64,000 nucleotides of DNA from Candidatus Bathyarchaeota archaeon A05DMB-2 (GTDB lineage: Archaea; Thermoproteota; Bathyarchaeia; Bathyarchaeales; Bathycorpusculaceae). The stretch is taken from contig JAAKEZ010000005.1 of the NCBI GenBank assembly GCA_018475625.1, positions 98,256-162,255 of the forward strand. The letters are read 5' to 3'. This document shows, in pieces, positions 51,673-60,853 of this stretch (position 1 is the stretch's first letter; every line of letters starts with the position of its first letter). Made by a program: the position numbers and the translations under genes. The notes under the pieces were generated by a model, which worked only from the letters and a program-made list of their open reading frames with translations, was not told where the DNA came from and did no database searches.

Positions 51673-52206
51673 TCAAGGTTTTTCGATGATAGTTCTCGTC
51701 TCGATAACTATTCGTGTTACTTTTGCCTGCGCCAAGTCCACCAGCACAGTAGCGCGACCAGTTGTGTCTTTCTGCAACATTAGGATGGCGCTGGTTGCTT
51801 TTGTAACGACATTGCCGTTTGCATCAACCATAGTTGTTGTTATTGGTCTCACCGCTGTAACGTTGTAGCCCTCAGCCAGCAAGTTCTGCACATCCGCATC
51901 ATTCTTCGCTATGTCAGTTACGTTTTGCTCAAACTCTGCGCTAACCTGAATTTGTCCAAAGCCTTCGAATGCGCCTAATCCATGTCGCCCGAAACCCTTG
52001 TGGTTAAAGTTCCAGCCTGAAGGACAAATGCTCTCAGCGTCCGTGGCTGTGGTTGTGTTAGGAATTGTGTCGGTTGCAGTTGTGGCAGTGCTTGTATCTG
52101 TAGTGTTTGTGTTTTCAGCTGCATGCGCTGTCAGCAGAACGCCGCCGATTAATGCCGCAACAGCCACAATAGACAGTAAAGCCACTGCTGTTACTTTTTT
52201 GTTTAT
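51673..52206 (-). CDS. Exported protein, partner of the MacB-like transporter
   Basis: A 177-residue protein if started at ATA 52206: MNKKVTAVALLSIVAVAALIGGVLL gives a proper signal peptide with a basic n-region. The usual-codon alternative, GTG 52185, loses that n-region. GGAGGTG (52220-52214) is seven bases before the ATA. The mature part has a Thr/Asp-rich stretch (NTTDTSTATTATD), a Gly/Phe-rich segment (HKGFGRHGLGAFEGFGQ) and a beta-rich domain with VTAVRPITTTMVDANGNVV. Function unknown; its place as first gene of the operon suggests that it is a component or substrate of the transporter. Confidence 0.7.
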   Translation of the reverse strand: MNKKVTAVALLSIVAVAALIGGVLLTAHAAENTNTTDTSTATTATDTIPNTTTATDAESICPSGWNFNHKGFGRHGLGAFEGFGQIQVSAEFEQNVTDIAKNDADVQNLLAEGYNVTAVRPITTTMVDANGNVVTKATSAILMLQKDTTGRATVLVDLAQAKVTRIVIETRTIIEKP

Positions 52207-52213
52207 GTGGTTT

Positions 52214-52238
52214 CACCTCCTGAAATTTTCGGGAGGTG
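52214..52238 (-). promoter_or_regulatory. Hairpin enclosing the ribosome-binding site of the exported-protein gene
   Basis: On the reverse strand CACCTCC (52238-52232) can pair perfectly with the Shine-Dalgarno GGAGGTG (52220-52214) across an 11-base loop. Folding would hide the site that precedes the ATA start, so translation could be controlled by structure (temperature, protein or ribosome coupling). Confidence 0.5.
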
Positions 52239-52369
52239 GCGGATTATTAAACGATTTTTCAGAATTAGCCCCAATTTCAACCCAATTAACTCCATATTTA
52301 AAGAACAAACTTATTACGCTGGTCAGAAATATTCTCACAAAGAATCTCGTCATATACGGAGCGCATTAG

Positions 52370-52672
52370 ATGTCTGCAAATATCCGTTCGTTAAAGTATC
52401 TGCTCGGATGGTTAATTGCAGGCACCCGTGGAGGACCGACACGCGCAAAAATAATTGAAACCTTAAAGGAAACGCCGCAGAACGCAAATCAACTCGCGAC
52501 CGCGCTCAATCTGGACTACAAAACGATACGGCATCATCTTTCGGTTCTTGAGAAGAACAGGATAATCACATCGGTCGGCGACAAGTACGGTGCAACCTAT
52601 TTTCTCTCCCAAGTAATGGAGGAGAATTATGCTTTGTTTGAGGAGATTCTGAATAAAATGTGGAAAAAGTAG
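52370..52672 (+). CDS. Winged-helix transcriptional regulator
   Basis: A 100-residue ArsR-like winged-helix protein (TRAKIIETLKETPQNANQLATALNLDYKTIRHHLSVLEKNRIITSVGDKYGATYFLS). It lacks cysteine metal sites. It is divergent from the MacB-like operon and 30 bp before a membrane-protein gene, so it may regulate both. A CATATTTAAAG stretch (about 52293-52303) is a TATA candidate. Confidence 0.85.
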   Translation: MSANIRSLKYLLGWLIAGTRGGPTRAKIIETLKETPQNANQLATALNLDYKTIRHHLSVLEKNRIITSVGDKYGATYFLSQVMEENYALFEEILNKMWKK

Positions 52673-52702
52673 AAAAAGGAGAAAAACAAAAGGGGAACCT
52701 GA

Positions 52703-53146
52703 ATGAATAGCCAAACGAGTAATAGCCTCAAAATATGGGCAGTAATAATCGTAACGCTTACAGTGATAGCGTTCTTAGCCGCTTTGTGGGCATCATACAC
52801 ACTTCCGTCTTCACAATTTCCAGAAAGACTCAGACCATCACAGTTTATCCGTGGTGACTTCGAGTTTTTCTATGTAGCGCAAACAGTGCTCTCCACGGTG
52901 AATGTGGTACTGCTAGTCTTCCTGCTGACAATATACGTTGACGTGTACAGGAAGACACGGTCACATTTCACAATCGGGCTTATCATATTCTCCGCCGTTT
53001 TCCTCGTACGCGCCATCACCGCCAACCCGTTGTTCATGCGGGCTTTCGGCTTCATGGCATTCGGTCTTGGTCCATTCGCCTTGCTGCCCGAACTGTTTGA
53101 GTTTGTGGCGTTGACTGTTCTGCTGTACCTTAGCATAAAATATTAG
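52703..53146 (+). CDS. Four-helix membrane protein linked to a wHTH regulator
   Basis: A 147-residue protein with four hydrophobic segments (about 10-30, 55-80, 88-105, 110-145). GAACCTGA precedes the ATG. No family recognised. It follows the regulator gene directly; the wHTH plus membrane-protein pairing recurs at 56.5-57.4 kb, suggesting a membrane sensor with a DNA-binding partner. Confidence 0.65.
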   Translation: MNSQTSNSLKIWAVIIVTLTVIAFLAALWASYTLPSSQFPERLRPSQFIRGDFEFFYVAQTVLSTVNVVLLVFLLTIYVDVYRKTRSHFTIGLIIFSAVFLVRAITANPLFMRAFGFMAFGLGPFALLPELFEFVALTVLLYLSIKY

Positions 53147-53332
53147 TCTAAAGCATCGAATGATTTGGCGTTTTCTATGTAGTAGCGAATAGGCTAATTG
53201 CTCTACGGGCATTGCTTATTCGATTATTTATTTTGGTATAAATTGGGTAAGAATGAGGCATAATTGGGGAAAATTGCTAATAGCTGACTGAAAAGGAATT
53301 GCCATTCACAAAAGAATGGAGGATAAAGAAAA

Positions 53333-56071
53333 ATGCAATTGCCAAACAAGACTAGAAATACTGTTATTGCTTTGCTTCTGATATCAACTTTCGCTATTTC
53401 GCTTGTTGCTATACCAGCAGTTAACGCGCATGACCCTGCATGGAAAATTACAACCTATGCCTACATTAACGTTGCGCCTAATCCTGTCGGTGTCGGTCAG
53501 AAAGTGGACATTCTGATTTGGCTTGACAAGACTTACGGCTCTAACCCAATGCTGACAAACAACTACAGGTTCCATAACTATAACCTCACTATTGTGAAGT
53601 CTGACGGTACAAAGGTGCTAGAGAAGATTTTTGATGTTGTTGTTGACACTACATCATCGCAGTACTATGCTTGGACGCCTGAAGAAGTTGGCACGTATAC
53701 CTTGTACTTTACATTCCCAGGACAAGACTACAACACTGGCGTTGCTGGCGAGTACGACCCCAATTCAGTGTATGTTAACGATACTTTTCTGCCGAGCAGT
53801 GCATCAACAACGCTTACTGTGCAGGAGGAACAGTTGCCCAGTCCGATAACGAGCTACCCGCTTCCGGCTGAGTACTGGACCCGCCCGATCTACGGCGAGA
53901 ACACTGACTGGTGGTCTATATCGTCGAACTGGCTTGGAACAGGCTCACCTGGAATAAGCTCCTATTCCTCTTCAGGCTCGTATTACGCTAGGGCACCTGA
54001 CGGAGCTGTAGGCTCACAAACCGCACATATCATGTGGACGAAGTCGCTACAATCTGGAGGAGTCGTCGGAGGAACAACAAACACCGCAGTTCTCGGAGAC
54101 ACCTGGTTCGAAGGTTCCGCCTACAACCAGAGATACACCAACCCAATCATCGTGGATGGAATGCTCATCTACAACCCGCCAGTATCGTTCACAGGCACCT
54201 CTAGTGGACCCACCACCTGCGTTGACTTGCGCACCGGCGAAGTTATCTGGTCTCGGAGTGATGTGCCAGCGATATCGTTCGCTTACGTCTACGACGTTCA
54301 AGACCCGCAGCAGCACGGAGTTTACCCCGCAGTCTTGTTCACAAGTAACTTTGCTCAAGCTTATGACGCATACACAGGAGATCCATTATTCAACGTTACC
54401 GGCGTTCCCACAGGTACAGCTGTTCTGGGTCCACAAGGCGAACATTTGAGATATGTGTTTGCAAACATTGGCACAACAACAAGTCCTAATTGGACATTGG
54501 GTCAATGGAACTCGAGCAAACTATGGAAAGGTCTTGGATTTGCTGACCCAACCACCTATCAACTGTCACCAACACCTGACACTACAACCACTACCACTTG
54601 GTCATTGGTCAATACAACAACCTGGGTTAACGGCGTTGAAACAGTAATAACTCAAAACGTTACAAAGACTACGACAGCAGTCGATGCAAGCATCTCAACT
54701 GGCCCTCACACACGTTATGACTGGAACGTAACACTACCAGACCTCAACACCATGACCACAGCACCTACAGTCATCGCAGCTATCTACGGCGATATGCTAA
54801 TTTGCTACAACGGTTCGCTACCCATATTAGACGTACGCAGCGGAAAAAGCAGCAGCGCCCCTTACACGTACTTTGCCATCAACCTCAACGCGTCAAAAGG
54901 TGCCATAGGCCGCGTCCTCTGGTGGAACACCGTTAACGCGCCATCAGGCAACATCACTGTCGCAACAGGCGGAGTTGACCCAGTTAACCGCGTCTTCTAT
55001 GAAATATACAAGGAAACTACGCAGTTCGTAGGGTACAGCATGGACACTGGAGCCAAACTGTGGACAACCGACGGCCAAGGTGCTCTTGACTACTATGGCA
55101 ACCCAGCCTTCCCATACATAGCTAGCACCGTCGCTTACGGCAAACTATACAGCATCGCATACGGAGGCATACTCTACTGTTATGACACTGCAACCGGAGA
55201 CCTACTGTGGACGTACGGCAACGGCGGTGTTCCAGGCAACGATACCAGCAGCGGCTTCTACTTGGCTTACGGTCATTACCCAGCCTTCATAGGAGCAATC
55301 GGCAACGGAATAGTATACACGTTTACCGCTGAACACACGGTCAACACGCCGATTTACAAGGGCGCAAAGACGCGAGCTATCAACGCCACCGACGGAACAG
55401 AAATCTGGACTCTCTCAGCTTACACAGGATCATTCTTCGCCATAAGCTACGCCATCGCAGACGGCTTCAACACATTCTTTAATGGCTACGACAACAGAAT
55501 TTATGTTGTGGGCAGAGGTCCCAGTGCGACGACGGTTTCGGCGCCCGATACCGCTGTGGCGTTCGGCACGCCAGTCGTGATTAAGGGTACAGTGATGGAT
55601 ATTTCCGCTGGCACGCAGCAGGATGAGCAGGCTGCTCGGTTCCCGAACGGCGTTCCATGCGCTTCTGACGAGAGCATGAGCGACTGGATGGAATACGTGT
55701 ACCAGCAAAAACCAAAACCAACGAACTTCACAGGTGTCCCAGTGACGATAAGCGTCTTAGACTCTAACAACAACTACAGAACCATAGGCACCACGACAAC
55801 CGACGCAAGCGGCACGTTCTGGCTCACGTGGACACCTGACATCCCAGGAAACTTCACCGTCTACGCCAACTTCGCAGGCACCAACGGCTACTGGCCTTCG
55901 CACGCTGAATCCGCATTCACCGTGATGGCTGAGCCAGAAGCTACTCCTGAACCGACTCCCACGCCTGCGTCGATGGCTGATCTCTACTTCATGCCCATGT
56001 CCATAGGTTTAATCGTTGCAATCGTTGCAGTCGGCGCGGTCATAATTCTGATGCTCCGAAAAAGACCATAG
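53333..56071 (+). CDS. Secreted PQQ-like beta-propeller surface protein, paralogue 2
   Basis: A 912-residue protein with the same order of parts as paralogue 1: signal peptide (about 1-32, ending AVNAHD), Ig-like domain with PNPVGVGQKVDILIWLDK, propeller (about 180-715) including ATGDLLWTYGNGGVPGNDT, C-terminal Ig-like domain with AARFPNGVPCASDESMSDWM, Pro/Glu/Thr linker, membrane helix and LMLRKRP. Its closest relative in the window is paralogue 1 (shared GNDTxSGF and AHIMWT segments and a Thr-rich mid-propeller stretch). GGAGG precedes the ATG. An oligo-T tract and stem element follow the gene. Confidence 0.85.
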   Translation: MQLPNKTRNTVIALLLISTFAISLVAIPAVNAHDPAWKITTYAYINVAPNPVGVGQKVDILIWLDKTYGSNPMLTNNYRFHNYNLTIVKSDGTKVLEKIFDVVVDTTSSQYYAWTPEEVGTYTLYFTFPGQDYNTGVAGEYDPNSVYVNDTFLPSSASTTLTVQEEQLPSPITSYPLPAEYWTRPIYGENTDWWSISSNWLGTGSPGISSYSSSGSYYARAPDGAVGSQTAHIMWTKSLQSGGVVGGTTNTAVLGDTWFEGSAYNQRYTNPIIVDGMLIYNPPVSFTGTSSGPTTCVDLRTGEVIWSRSDVPAISFAYVYDVQDPQQHGVYPAVLFTSNFAQAYDAYTGDPLFNVTGVPTGTAVLGPQGEHLRYVFANIGTTTSPNWTLGQWNSSKLWKGLGFADPTTYQLSPTPDTTTTTTWSLVNTTTWVNGVETVITQNVTKTTTAVDASISTGPHTRYDWNVTLPDLNTMTTAPTVIAAIYGDMLICYNGSLPILDVRSGKSSSAPYTYFAINLNASKGAIGRVLWWNTVNAPSGNITVATGGVDPVNRVFYEIYKETTQFVGYSMDTGAKLWTTDGQGALDYYGNPAFPYIASTVAYGKLYSIAYGGILYCYDTATGDLLWTYGNGGVPGNDTSSGFYLAYGHYPAFIGAIGNGIVYTFTAEHTVNTPIYKGAKTRAINATDGTEIWTLSAYTGSFFAISYAIADGFNTFFNGYDNRIYVVGRGPSATTVSAPDTAVAFGTPVVIKGTVMDISAGTQQDEQAARFPNGVPCASDESMSDWMEYVYQQKPKPTNFTGVPVTISVLDSNNNYRTIGTTTTDASGTFWLTWTPDIPGNFTVYANFAGTNGYWPSHAESAFTVMAEPEATPEPTPTPASMADLYFMPMSIGLIVAIVAVGAVIILMLRKRP

Positions 56072-56099
56072 CGGTGTTGCAGAATGAGCGCACTTCACT

Positions 56100-56252
56100 T
56101 TCCCCTTTTTTTTGGGATTGCTATCATCGGTAAAGGGAAAGAGATAGGGGCTGAGTGGGCTCTGGGCTGAAATGTCACGATGGCTGCAGTGGTCATCGCG
56201 GATTTTTCATTCTCTTTCTCCTTTAGTTTGGTGTCCAGAGCCCCAGCAAACC
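56100..56252 (+). repeat. Stem-bulge-stem element copy 3, downstream of propeller paralogue 2
   Basis: It begins TTCCCC plus eight T (56106-56113, likely terminator of the gene ending at 56071). GGGCTGAGTGGGCTCTGG (56148-56165) pairs with CCAGAGCCCCAGCAAACC (56235-56252), with a TGG bulge. The inner region can form CGATG...CATCG. Compared with copy 1 it differs at about six of 120 aligned positions, although there is no conserved reading frame. The following 56.25-56.51 kb shows no gene. Confidence 0.7.
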
Positions 56253-56506
56253 TAAACTATTCTGCGTCAACACTGCAGGGCAAAAGTTTTGTTGCTTTTA
56301 CTCTTCGTTTTATTTTTCGACAAGGGGTAATTTCTTGTTGTTTTTTACCCCTCACACTGTACTTGACTGTATTTTTCATCCATCTACCTTCTCCTAGCAG
56401 CAGGAAACAGCTACGAATCCCACGTAGTATCACCAAACCGTAACCAGCTGTTCGTCCGTTTTGGTGGTGGGTGGTGAATTATATTCTTATCGAATAGACT
56501 CTTTTG

Positions 56507-56785
56507 CTATCGGTATTTTATGCCCATGCGCTTTATAAAATTAAGCACTTTTTTGTACTCCTTGAGGTATTCTTTTCCTTTTTCAGTTAACTGAAGCGAA
56601 GTTTCATCTTCTATTAAACCAAGTCCATTAAGTTCAGAAATGTAAAGTTTCAAGCGACCAAAAGGCATATTACTTCTTAACATAACTCGCGTTATAACTA
56701 TCTTTCCATTTTTTGCTTCATCGTAAAGCACAGCCAACAGGTCGCCATAGATTTTTAGCTTGTCTCTACGCAATAACTTTTTCAT
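56507..56785 (-). CDS. Winged-helix regulator, small
   Basis: A 92-residue protein, MKKLLRRDKLKIYGDLLAVLYDEAKNGKIVITRVMLRSNMPFGRLKLYISELNGLGLIE...LTEKGKEYLKEYKKVL, an archaeal winged helix of the HTH_45 type. Start 56785 overlaps the upstream stop (TAATG); ATG 56794 three codons earlier is also possible. Coupled to the membrane-protein gene before it. Confidence 0.75.
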   Translation of the reverse strand: MKKLLRRDKLKIYGDLLAVLYDEAKNGKIVITRVMLRSNMPFGRLKLYISELNGLGLIEDETSLQLTEKGKEYLKEYKKVLNFIKRMGIKYR

Positions 56786-57435
56786 TATTCGCATTCCTTT
56801 GAGCGGTAAAAGGTTTGGTAAGCGACCACGAGGAATACAATAAGACCGACAAAGCGAAATACTATTGCTCCCCAAAAGGCTGCAAAACTATTGTCTATAT
56901 AAAAAAGCAAAAATGAATACTGACTTAGTGCAAGAAAAATAAACCCGAATGGAATCCAAATCGTCGTTGGATCTGGCTTTTCAATATGATTCCTAATTGA
57001 ATGTACAATTATATAACAAAGAAAAATTTCCATAAATATTCTGCTGTAAATTTGGGCACCGGCATCGTTTTCCCAGACAGATTGCGGAGCTACAACAACT
57101 ACTAGAGATAGACCGATAAGAACTACTATTAATGCACTAATGGATATGTTCCATAGGTATTGGGTCTTTTTTGATGACATCTCCGAAAAGAAATACGTTG
57201 TCGCAATGAACACAAACGAGAATGTTCTAAATAGAAGCATAAACCATGACACCTCTTTGGAAATGGCTACAGTGGCAGCAATAATATGTGATATAGCCAT
57301 AAATCCAAATCCAAGGGGCAAGCCGAGAAAACGCGTATCCCCTGTGAGTCGATATGGTTTTATCATAAACCACACAAGGAACAAACAAATAACCGCTGAG
57401 GCGGGTTCTGCTATAAGCCTCGTTATTTCTGACAT
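56785..57435 (-). CDS. Seven-helix membrane protein linked to a wHTH regulator
   Basis: About 216 residues with seven hydrophobic segments, beginning MSEITRLIAEPASAVICLF. GGTGG lies close upstream of ATG 57435. No retinal-binding or kinase motif is seen. Its stop overlaps the start of the wHTH gene, so the two are made together; a membrane sensor with a DNA-binding partner is an inference from context. Confidence 0.65.
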   Translation of the reverse strand: MSEITRLIAEPASAVICLFLVWFMIKPYRLTGDTRFLGLPLGFGFMAISHIIAATVAISKEVSWFMLLFRTFSFVFIATTYFFSEMSSKKTQYLWNISISALIVVLIGLSLVVVVAPQSVWENDAGAQIYSRIFMEIFLCYIIVHSIRNHIEKPDPTTIWIPFGFIFLALSQYSFLLFYIDNSFAAFWGAIVFRFVGLIVFLVVAYQTFYRSKECE

Positions 57436-57708
57436 AGAGCCACCATTCTTCAATCATACCTTATTATCTTTTCGCCTTTATCGATACATTCCCTAAAGCG
57501 AATACTCTTATTTGTAATCTAAAAACTGGTTATTTTTTTTTTGGAAAGCTCCATACTCAGGTATCCATTTGTAGTAGTATACAAAAATGTAAAAAACACT
57601 TGATATTTGAAGGACACATATACATATTGCTATATAGACGTCAAGTCCACGCGTCTTATTAGCGATTGTCTTAACTTGTTATTCCAAAAATCAGGAGAAA
57701 AATGAAAA

Positions 57709-60231
57709 ATGACAGACAACCTTACTATAAATTTCAAAAATCCCATAAAAATCCGAAAGAATACAACCATAAATTCAGCCCTCATGACACTGCTTCTGGT
57801 AATATCTATGGTTATTTCATTAGCTGTCTTACCCCAAACCGTAAGTGGGCAGTTATCAATCGACACCTACGCGCACCTCTCCGTCAGCCCGAATCCTGTC
57901 GGTGTTGGACAAAAACTCTTCGTCGTCATGTGGCTCGATAAGCCACCGCCAGTTCCGGCAGTTCAAACAGCTACTCTTCGTGCTTATCCCTACACTAACT
58001 TCACTTTGTCGATTACCAAACCAGACGGCACTGTCCAAACCTTAAGTCCGTTCACATCCGACTCAACAGGATCAGCATACACCACTTACGTCCCAGAGAC
58101 AACAGGCAACTATACCTTCCAATTCATCTATGGAGGCGAATGGCTTACCGGTGCACGCTTAGCTGGAGCCCCACAAACTACAGATTACTATAAACCCAGC
58201 AAAAGCCACAAAGTAACCGTTACAGTGCAAGAAGAACCTATCTTGGCAAGCCCAAGCGCCCCATTCCCAACCGAATACTGGACCCGCCCAATCAATGCCC
58301 AAAATTATGAATGGAGCGTACTGGGCGGAAACTGGCTTGGTTTACCCTTACAGTTTGCGTCTGGTTGCAACGAAAACGGAACCTTCAACCCGTACTCCTC
58401 AGCCCCCAAAACAGCACACATACTCTGGACAATCCCACAAGCTTTCGGCGGCATCGTAGGCGACAACTTCGGCGAATCAGACTACTATACGGGGTTATCT
58501 TACCAAGAGAAATGGAACCCTCCCACCGCGGTTGTGCTTAACGGAAGACTGTACTACCATCCAACATATGGCCCAACCGCAGCAGCACAAGGTCTATCCT
58601 GTGTTGACTTAGCGACAGGAAAAGAGATATGGTTCCAAAATAATACGTCGATCTCTTTTGGCCAACTACGGAAAATGGAAACATTGAACGTACATGGTGT
58701 TCATGCCCTCCTATGGAATTACCAGTCAGGTAACTACTCGACGCTTTATGATGCATACACAGGAAGAGCAATACTAAGAGTCAGCAACTGCCAATCAGCA
58801 ACGAAAGTAGCAATGTCGGAAAACGGAGACTTACTGGTCTACACACTTAACGCCAACGCAGGCTGGATGACGTTGTGGAATGCAAGCATGGCTATCCAAG
58901 GAAGTGATCCTTTAACCTGGTCACCAAGCCTTACCGCAACATACAACTGGCCAACCGGAATAGTATGGAACGTTACAATTCCCAAAATCAGCGGTCAAAC
59001 ATGGACACAGTTCGGTGACGGAGTCATTATCACTACTGCTGCTTTCAGAGAAGCCGACCCGCCAGTAAGAACACTCGCAGCTTACGATGCAAAAACAGGT
59101 GAGAACCTATGGATAATGAACTTAACAGACTACACTATCCGTCCGCAATACAACCTAAGCCCAATATCCGATGGATGCTTTGCATGGTTCAAACAGGAAA
59201 CAACCGAATGGTACGGTTTCGATGCACTGACAGGAAAACAAATCTGGGGTCCAACAGAACCATACACTGACTCATTTGGCATGTACAGCGCGTCATTCCG
59301 AGGCGCAGGCGCACCAAACCCGCAAGTGGCATACGGCAAAATCTTCACCGCAGGCTATGACGGCGTAGTTCGCGCCATCGATATTAAAACTGGAAAGACA
59401 GTGTGGGAATTCTATAGCGGAACCACAATCGACACCGTTTACGGACACTATCCATTCTACGGAGGAGTGACTATCGCAGATGATACGGTTTTTGCTACAA
59501 CAAACGAGCATACGCCTAACGATCCACTTTGGCGAGGCGGAAAAATATTCGCCATAAATGCCACCACCGGTAAGCAAATCTGGAACATATCATCTTGGGC
59601 AACAGGAACAGTTGTCGCAGACGGATATCTTCTTGAATTCAACAACTACGACGGAAAACTTTACAATATTGGCAAAGGAACTAGTAAGTTAACAGTTGAA
59701 GCACCCATGACACCCACAGCATTAGGTTCTACGGTTACAATCCGCGGCACAGTAACTGACACTTCGCCGGGGACCCAGCAAAACGAATTGGCAATGCGTT
59801 TCCCCAACGGTGTCCCAGTGGTCTCTGATCAGAGCATGACAAAATGGATGGAGTACCTCTACATGCAACAGGCAAAACCAACCGATGTTATTGGCGTTCC
59901 AGTTACGCTTAGTGTTGTTGATTCTAACAGCAACTACCGAGAAATAGGAACCGTAACCAGCGACGCTGACGGCTTCTTTAGCTTAAACTGGAAACCAGAC
60001 ATTGAAGGCAAGTACACTGTTTATGCCTCTTTTGCTGGTTCGGAATCTTATTGGCCTTCGCACGCTGAGACCGCGTTCGCGGTTGATCCTGCGCCAGAAG
60101 CCACTCCTGCGCCTACTCCAACGCCTGCGTCGTTGGCTGACCTGTACTTCCTACCGATGTCAATCGGCACCATCATCGCAATAGTAGTTGTTATCGCTTT
60201 GCTGGCGTTGCTGCTCAGAAAACAACCATAA
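57709..60231 (+). CDS. Secreted PQQ-like beta-propeller surface protein, paralogue 3
   Basis: An 840-residue protein: an unusually long hydrophilic n-region before the signal helix (NSALMTLLLVISMVISLAVL, cleaved near VSG), Ig-like domain with PNPVGVGQKLFVVMWLDK, propeller (about 175-650) with DLATGKEIWFQNNTSISFGQ and IKTGKTVWEFYSG, C-terminal Ig-like domain with AMRFPNGVPVVSDQSMTKWM, Pro/Ala/Thr linker, membrane helix and LLRKQP. It groups with paralogue 4 (shared KEIWFQ/KELWFRNNT, SFGQ). AGGAG precedes the ATG. Oligo-T (60260-60266) and a stem element follow. Confidence 0.85.
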   Translation: MTDNLTINFKNPIKIRKNTTINSALMTLLLVISMVISLAVLPQTVSGQLSIDTYAHLSVSPNPVGVGQKLFVVMWLDKPPPVPAVQTATLRAYPYTNFTLSITKPDGTVQTLSPFTSDSTGSAYTTYVPETTGNYTFQFIYGGEWLTGARLAGAPQTTDYYKPSKSHKVTVTVQEEPILASPSAPFPTEYWTRPINAQNYEWSVLGGNWLGLPLQFASGCNENGTFNPYSSAPKTAHILWTIPQAFGGIVGDNFGESDYYTGLSYQEKWNPPTAVVLNGRLYYHPTYGPTAAAQGLSCVDLATGKEIWFQNNTSISFGQLRKMETLNVHGVHALLWNYQSGNYSTLYDAYTGRAILRVSNCQSATKVAMSENGDLLVYTLNANAGWMTLWNASMAIQGSDPLTWSPSLTATYNWPTGIVWNVTIPKISGQTWTQFGDGVIITTAAFREADPPVRTLAAYDAKTGENLWIMNLTDYTIRPQYNLSPISDGCFAWFKQETTEWYGFDALTGKQIWGPTEPYTDSFGMYSASFRGAGAPNPQVAYGKIFTAGYDGVVRAIDIKTGKTVWEFYSGTTIDTVYGHYPFYGGVTIADDTVFATTNEHTPNDPLWRGGKIFAINATTGKQIWNISSWATGTVVADGYLLEFNNYDGKLYNIGKGTSKLTVEAPMTPTALGSTVTIRGTVTDTSPGTQQNELAMRFPNGVPVVSDQSMTKWMEYLYMQQAKPTDVIGVPVTLSVVDSNSNYREIGTVTSDADGFFSLNWKPDIEGKYTVYASFAGSESYWPSHAETAFAVDPAPEATPAPTPTPASLADLYFLPMSIGTIIAIVVVIALLALLLRKQP

Positions 60232-60288
60232 ACAGGTGAAACAAACAAAAACTATCTCCTTTTTTTGTATTGGAGAGGAGAAAAAAGA

Positions 60289-60392
60289 GGACTGAGTGGA
60301 CTCTAGACGAAATTCTCGAATGGTATCACAGATTATCGCAATTCTTCAATTTTCTCTTTTAAATTACGCCGTTCAGCGCCTCAGCAAAATCC
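60289..60392 (+). repeat. Stem-bulge-stem element copy 4 (divergent), downstream of propeller paralogue 3
   Basis: GGACTGAGTGGACTCTAGAC (60289-60308) and CGCCTCAGCAAAATCC (60377-60392) keep the outer stem (GG/CC, CTGAG/CTCAG) and the TGG bulge of the other copies; the inner stem is weak. It lies 57 bases past the stop codon and directly after the oligo-T tract, as in copies 1 and 3. Confidence 0.55.
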
Positions 60393-60586
60393 TCGTAGGA
60401 CGTGAATTTGTGTTCGGCATGTTTTGTACACGCTCTGGGCCATTTCGCCCAATTGATTGACCCAAAAAAACCAGCCTGCGCCCAGCAATCAAAAACAAAC
60501 TGCCGCAACAAAACACAATAAGCTAAGCAATCGGCTGGTTGTTGTGTATAGGGACTTTTCGGCAACAACATCTTAGAAAGGACTAT

Positions 60587-60664
60587 GTGGCGGGCGGGGA
60601 GGGATTTGAACCCTCGACCCCCAACTTAGGAGGCTGGTGCTCTATCCGTACTGAGCTACTCGCC
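60587..60664 (-). tRNA. tRNA-Arg (CCT), 3' CCA encoded
   Basis: The reverse strand gives acceptor GGGCGAG/CCCGCCC (one A-C mismatch at 6:67), D-arm GCTC...GAGC, anticodon stem CCAGC/GTTGG with loop CTCCTAA (anticodon CCT), T-arm GAGGG-TTCAAAT-CCCTC, discriminator G and an encoded CCA (60589-60587). Confidence 0.9.
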
Positions 60665-60853
60665 CACAGAAAAATCAACATAGCAGTCAAGATAGAAAAA
60701 CTTTTACTAACTCAGAAGGAAAAAAACAAAAGCCATATACTTAGTATTCGAGAGACAAACATCTATGAAACCAGACAAATTATGCAATTATTATGCACAT
60801 CAAGCAGAATTTTGAAAAACTTTTATATTTATAATAAGCTACATAGGCAATTC

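Noticed and set aside
13368..60392. Stem elements as integron attC sites
   Set aside because: The GTTRRRY/RYYYAAC core sites are absent, no integron integrase is present, and the propeller genes are far larger than typical cassettes. Recombination remains only one loose alternative.
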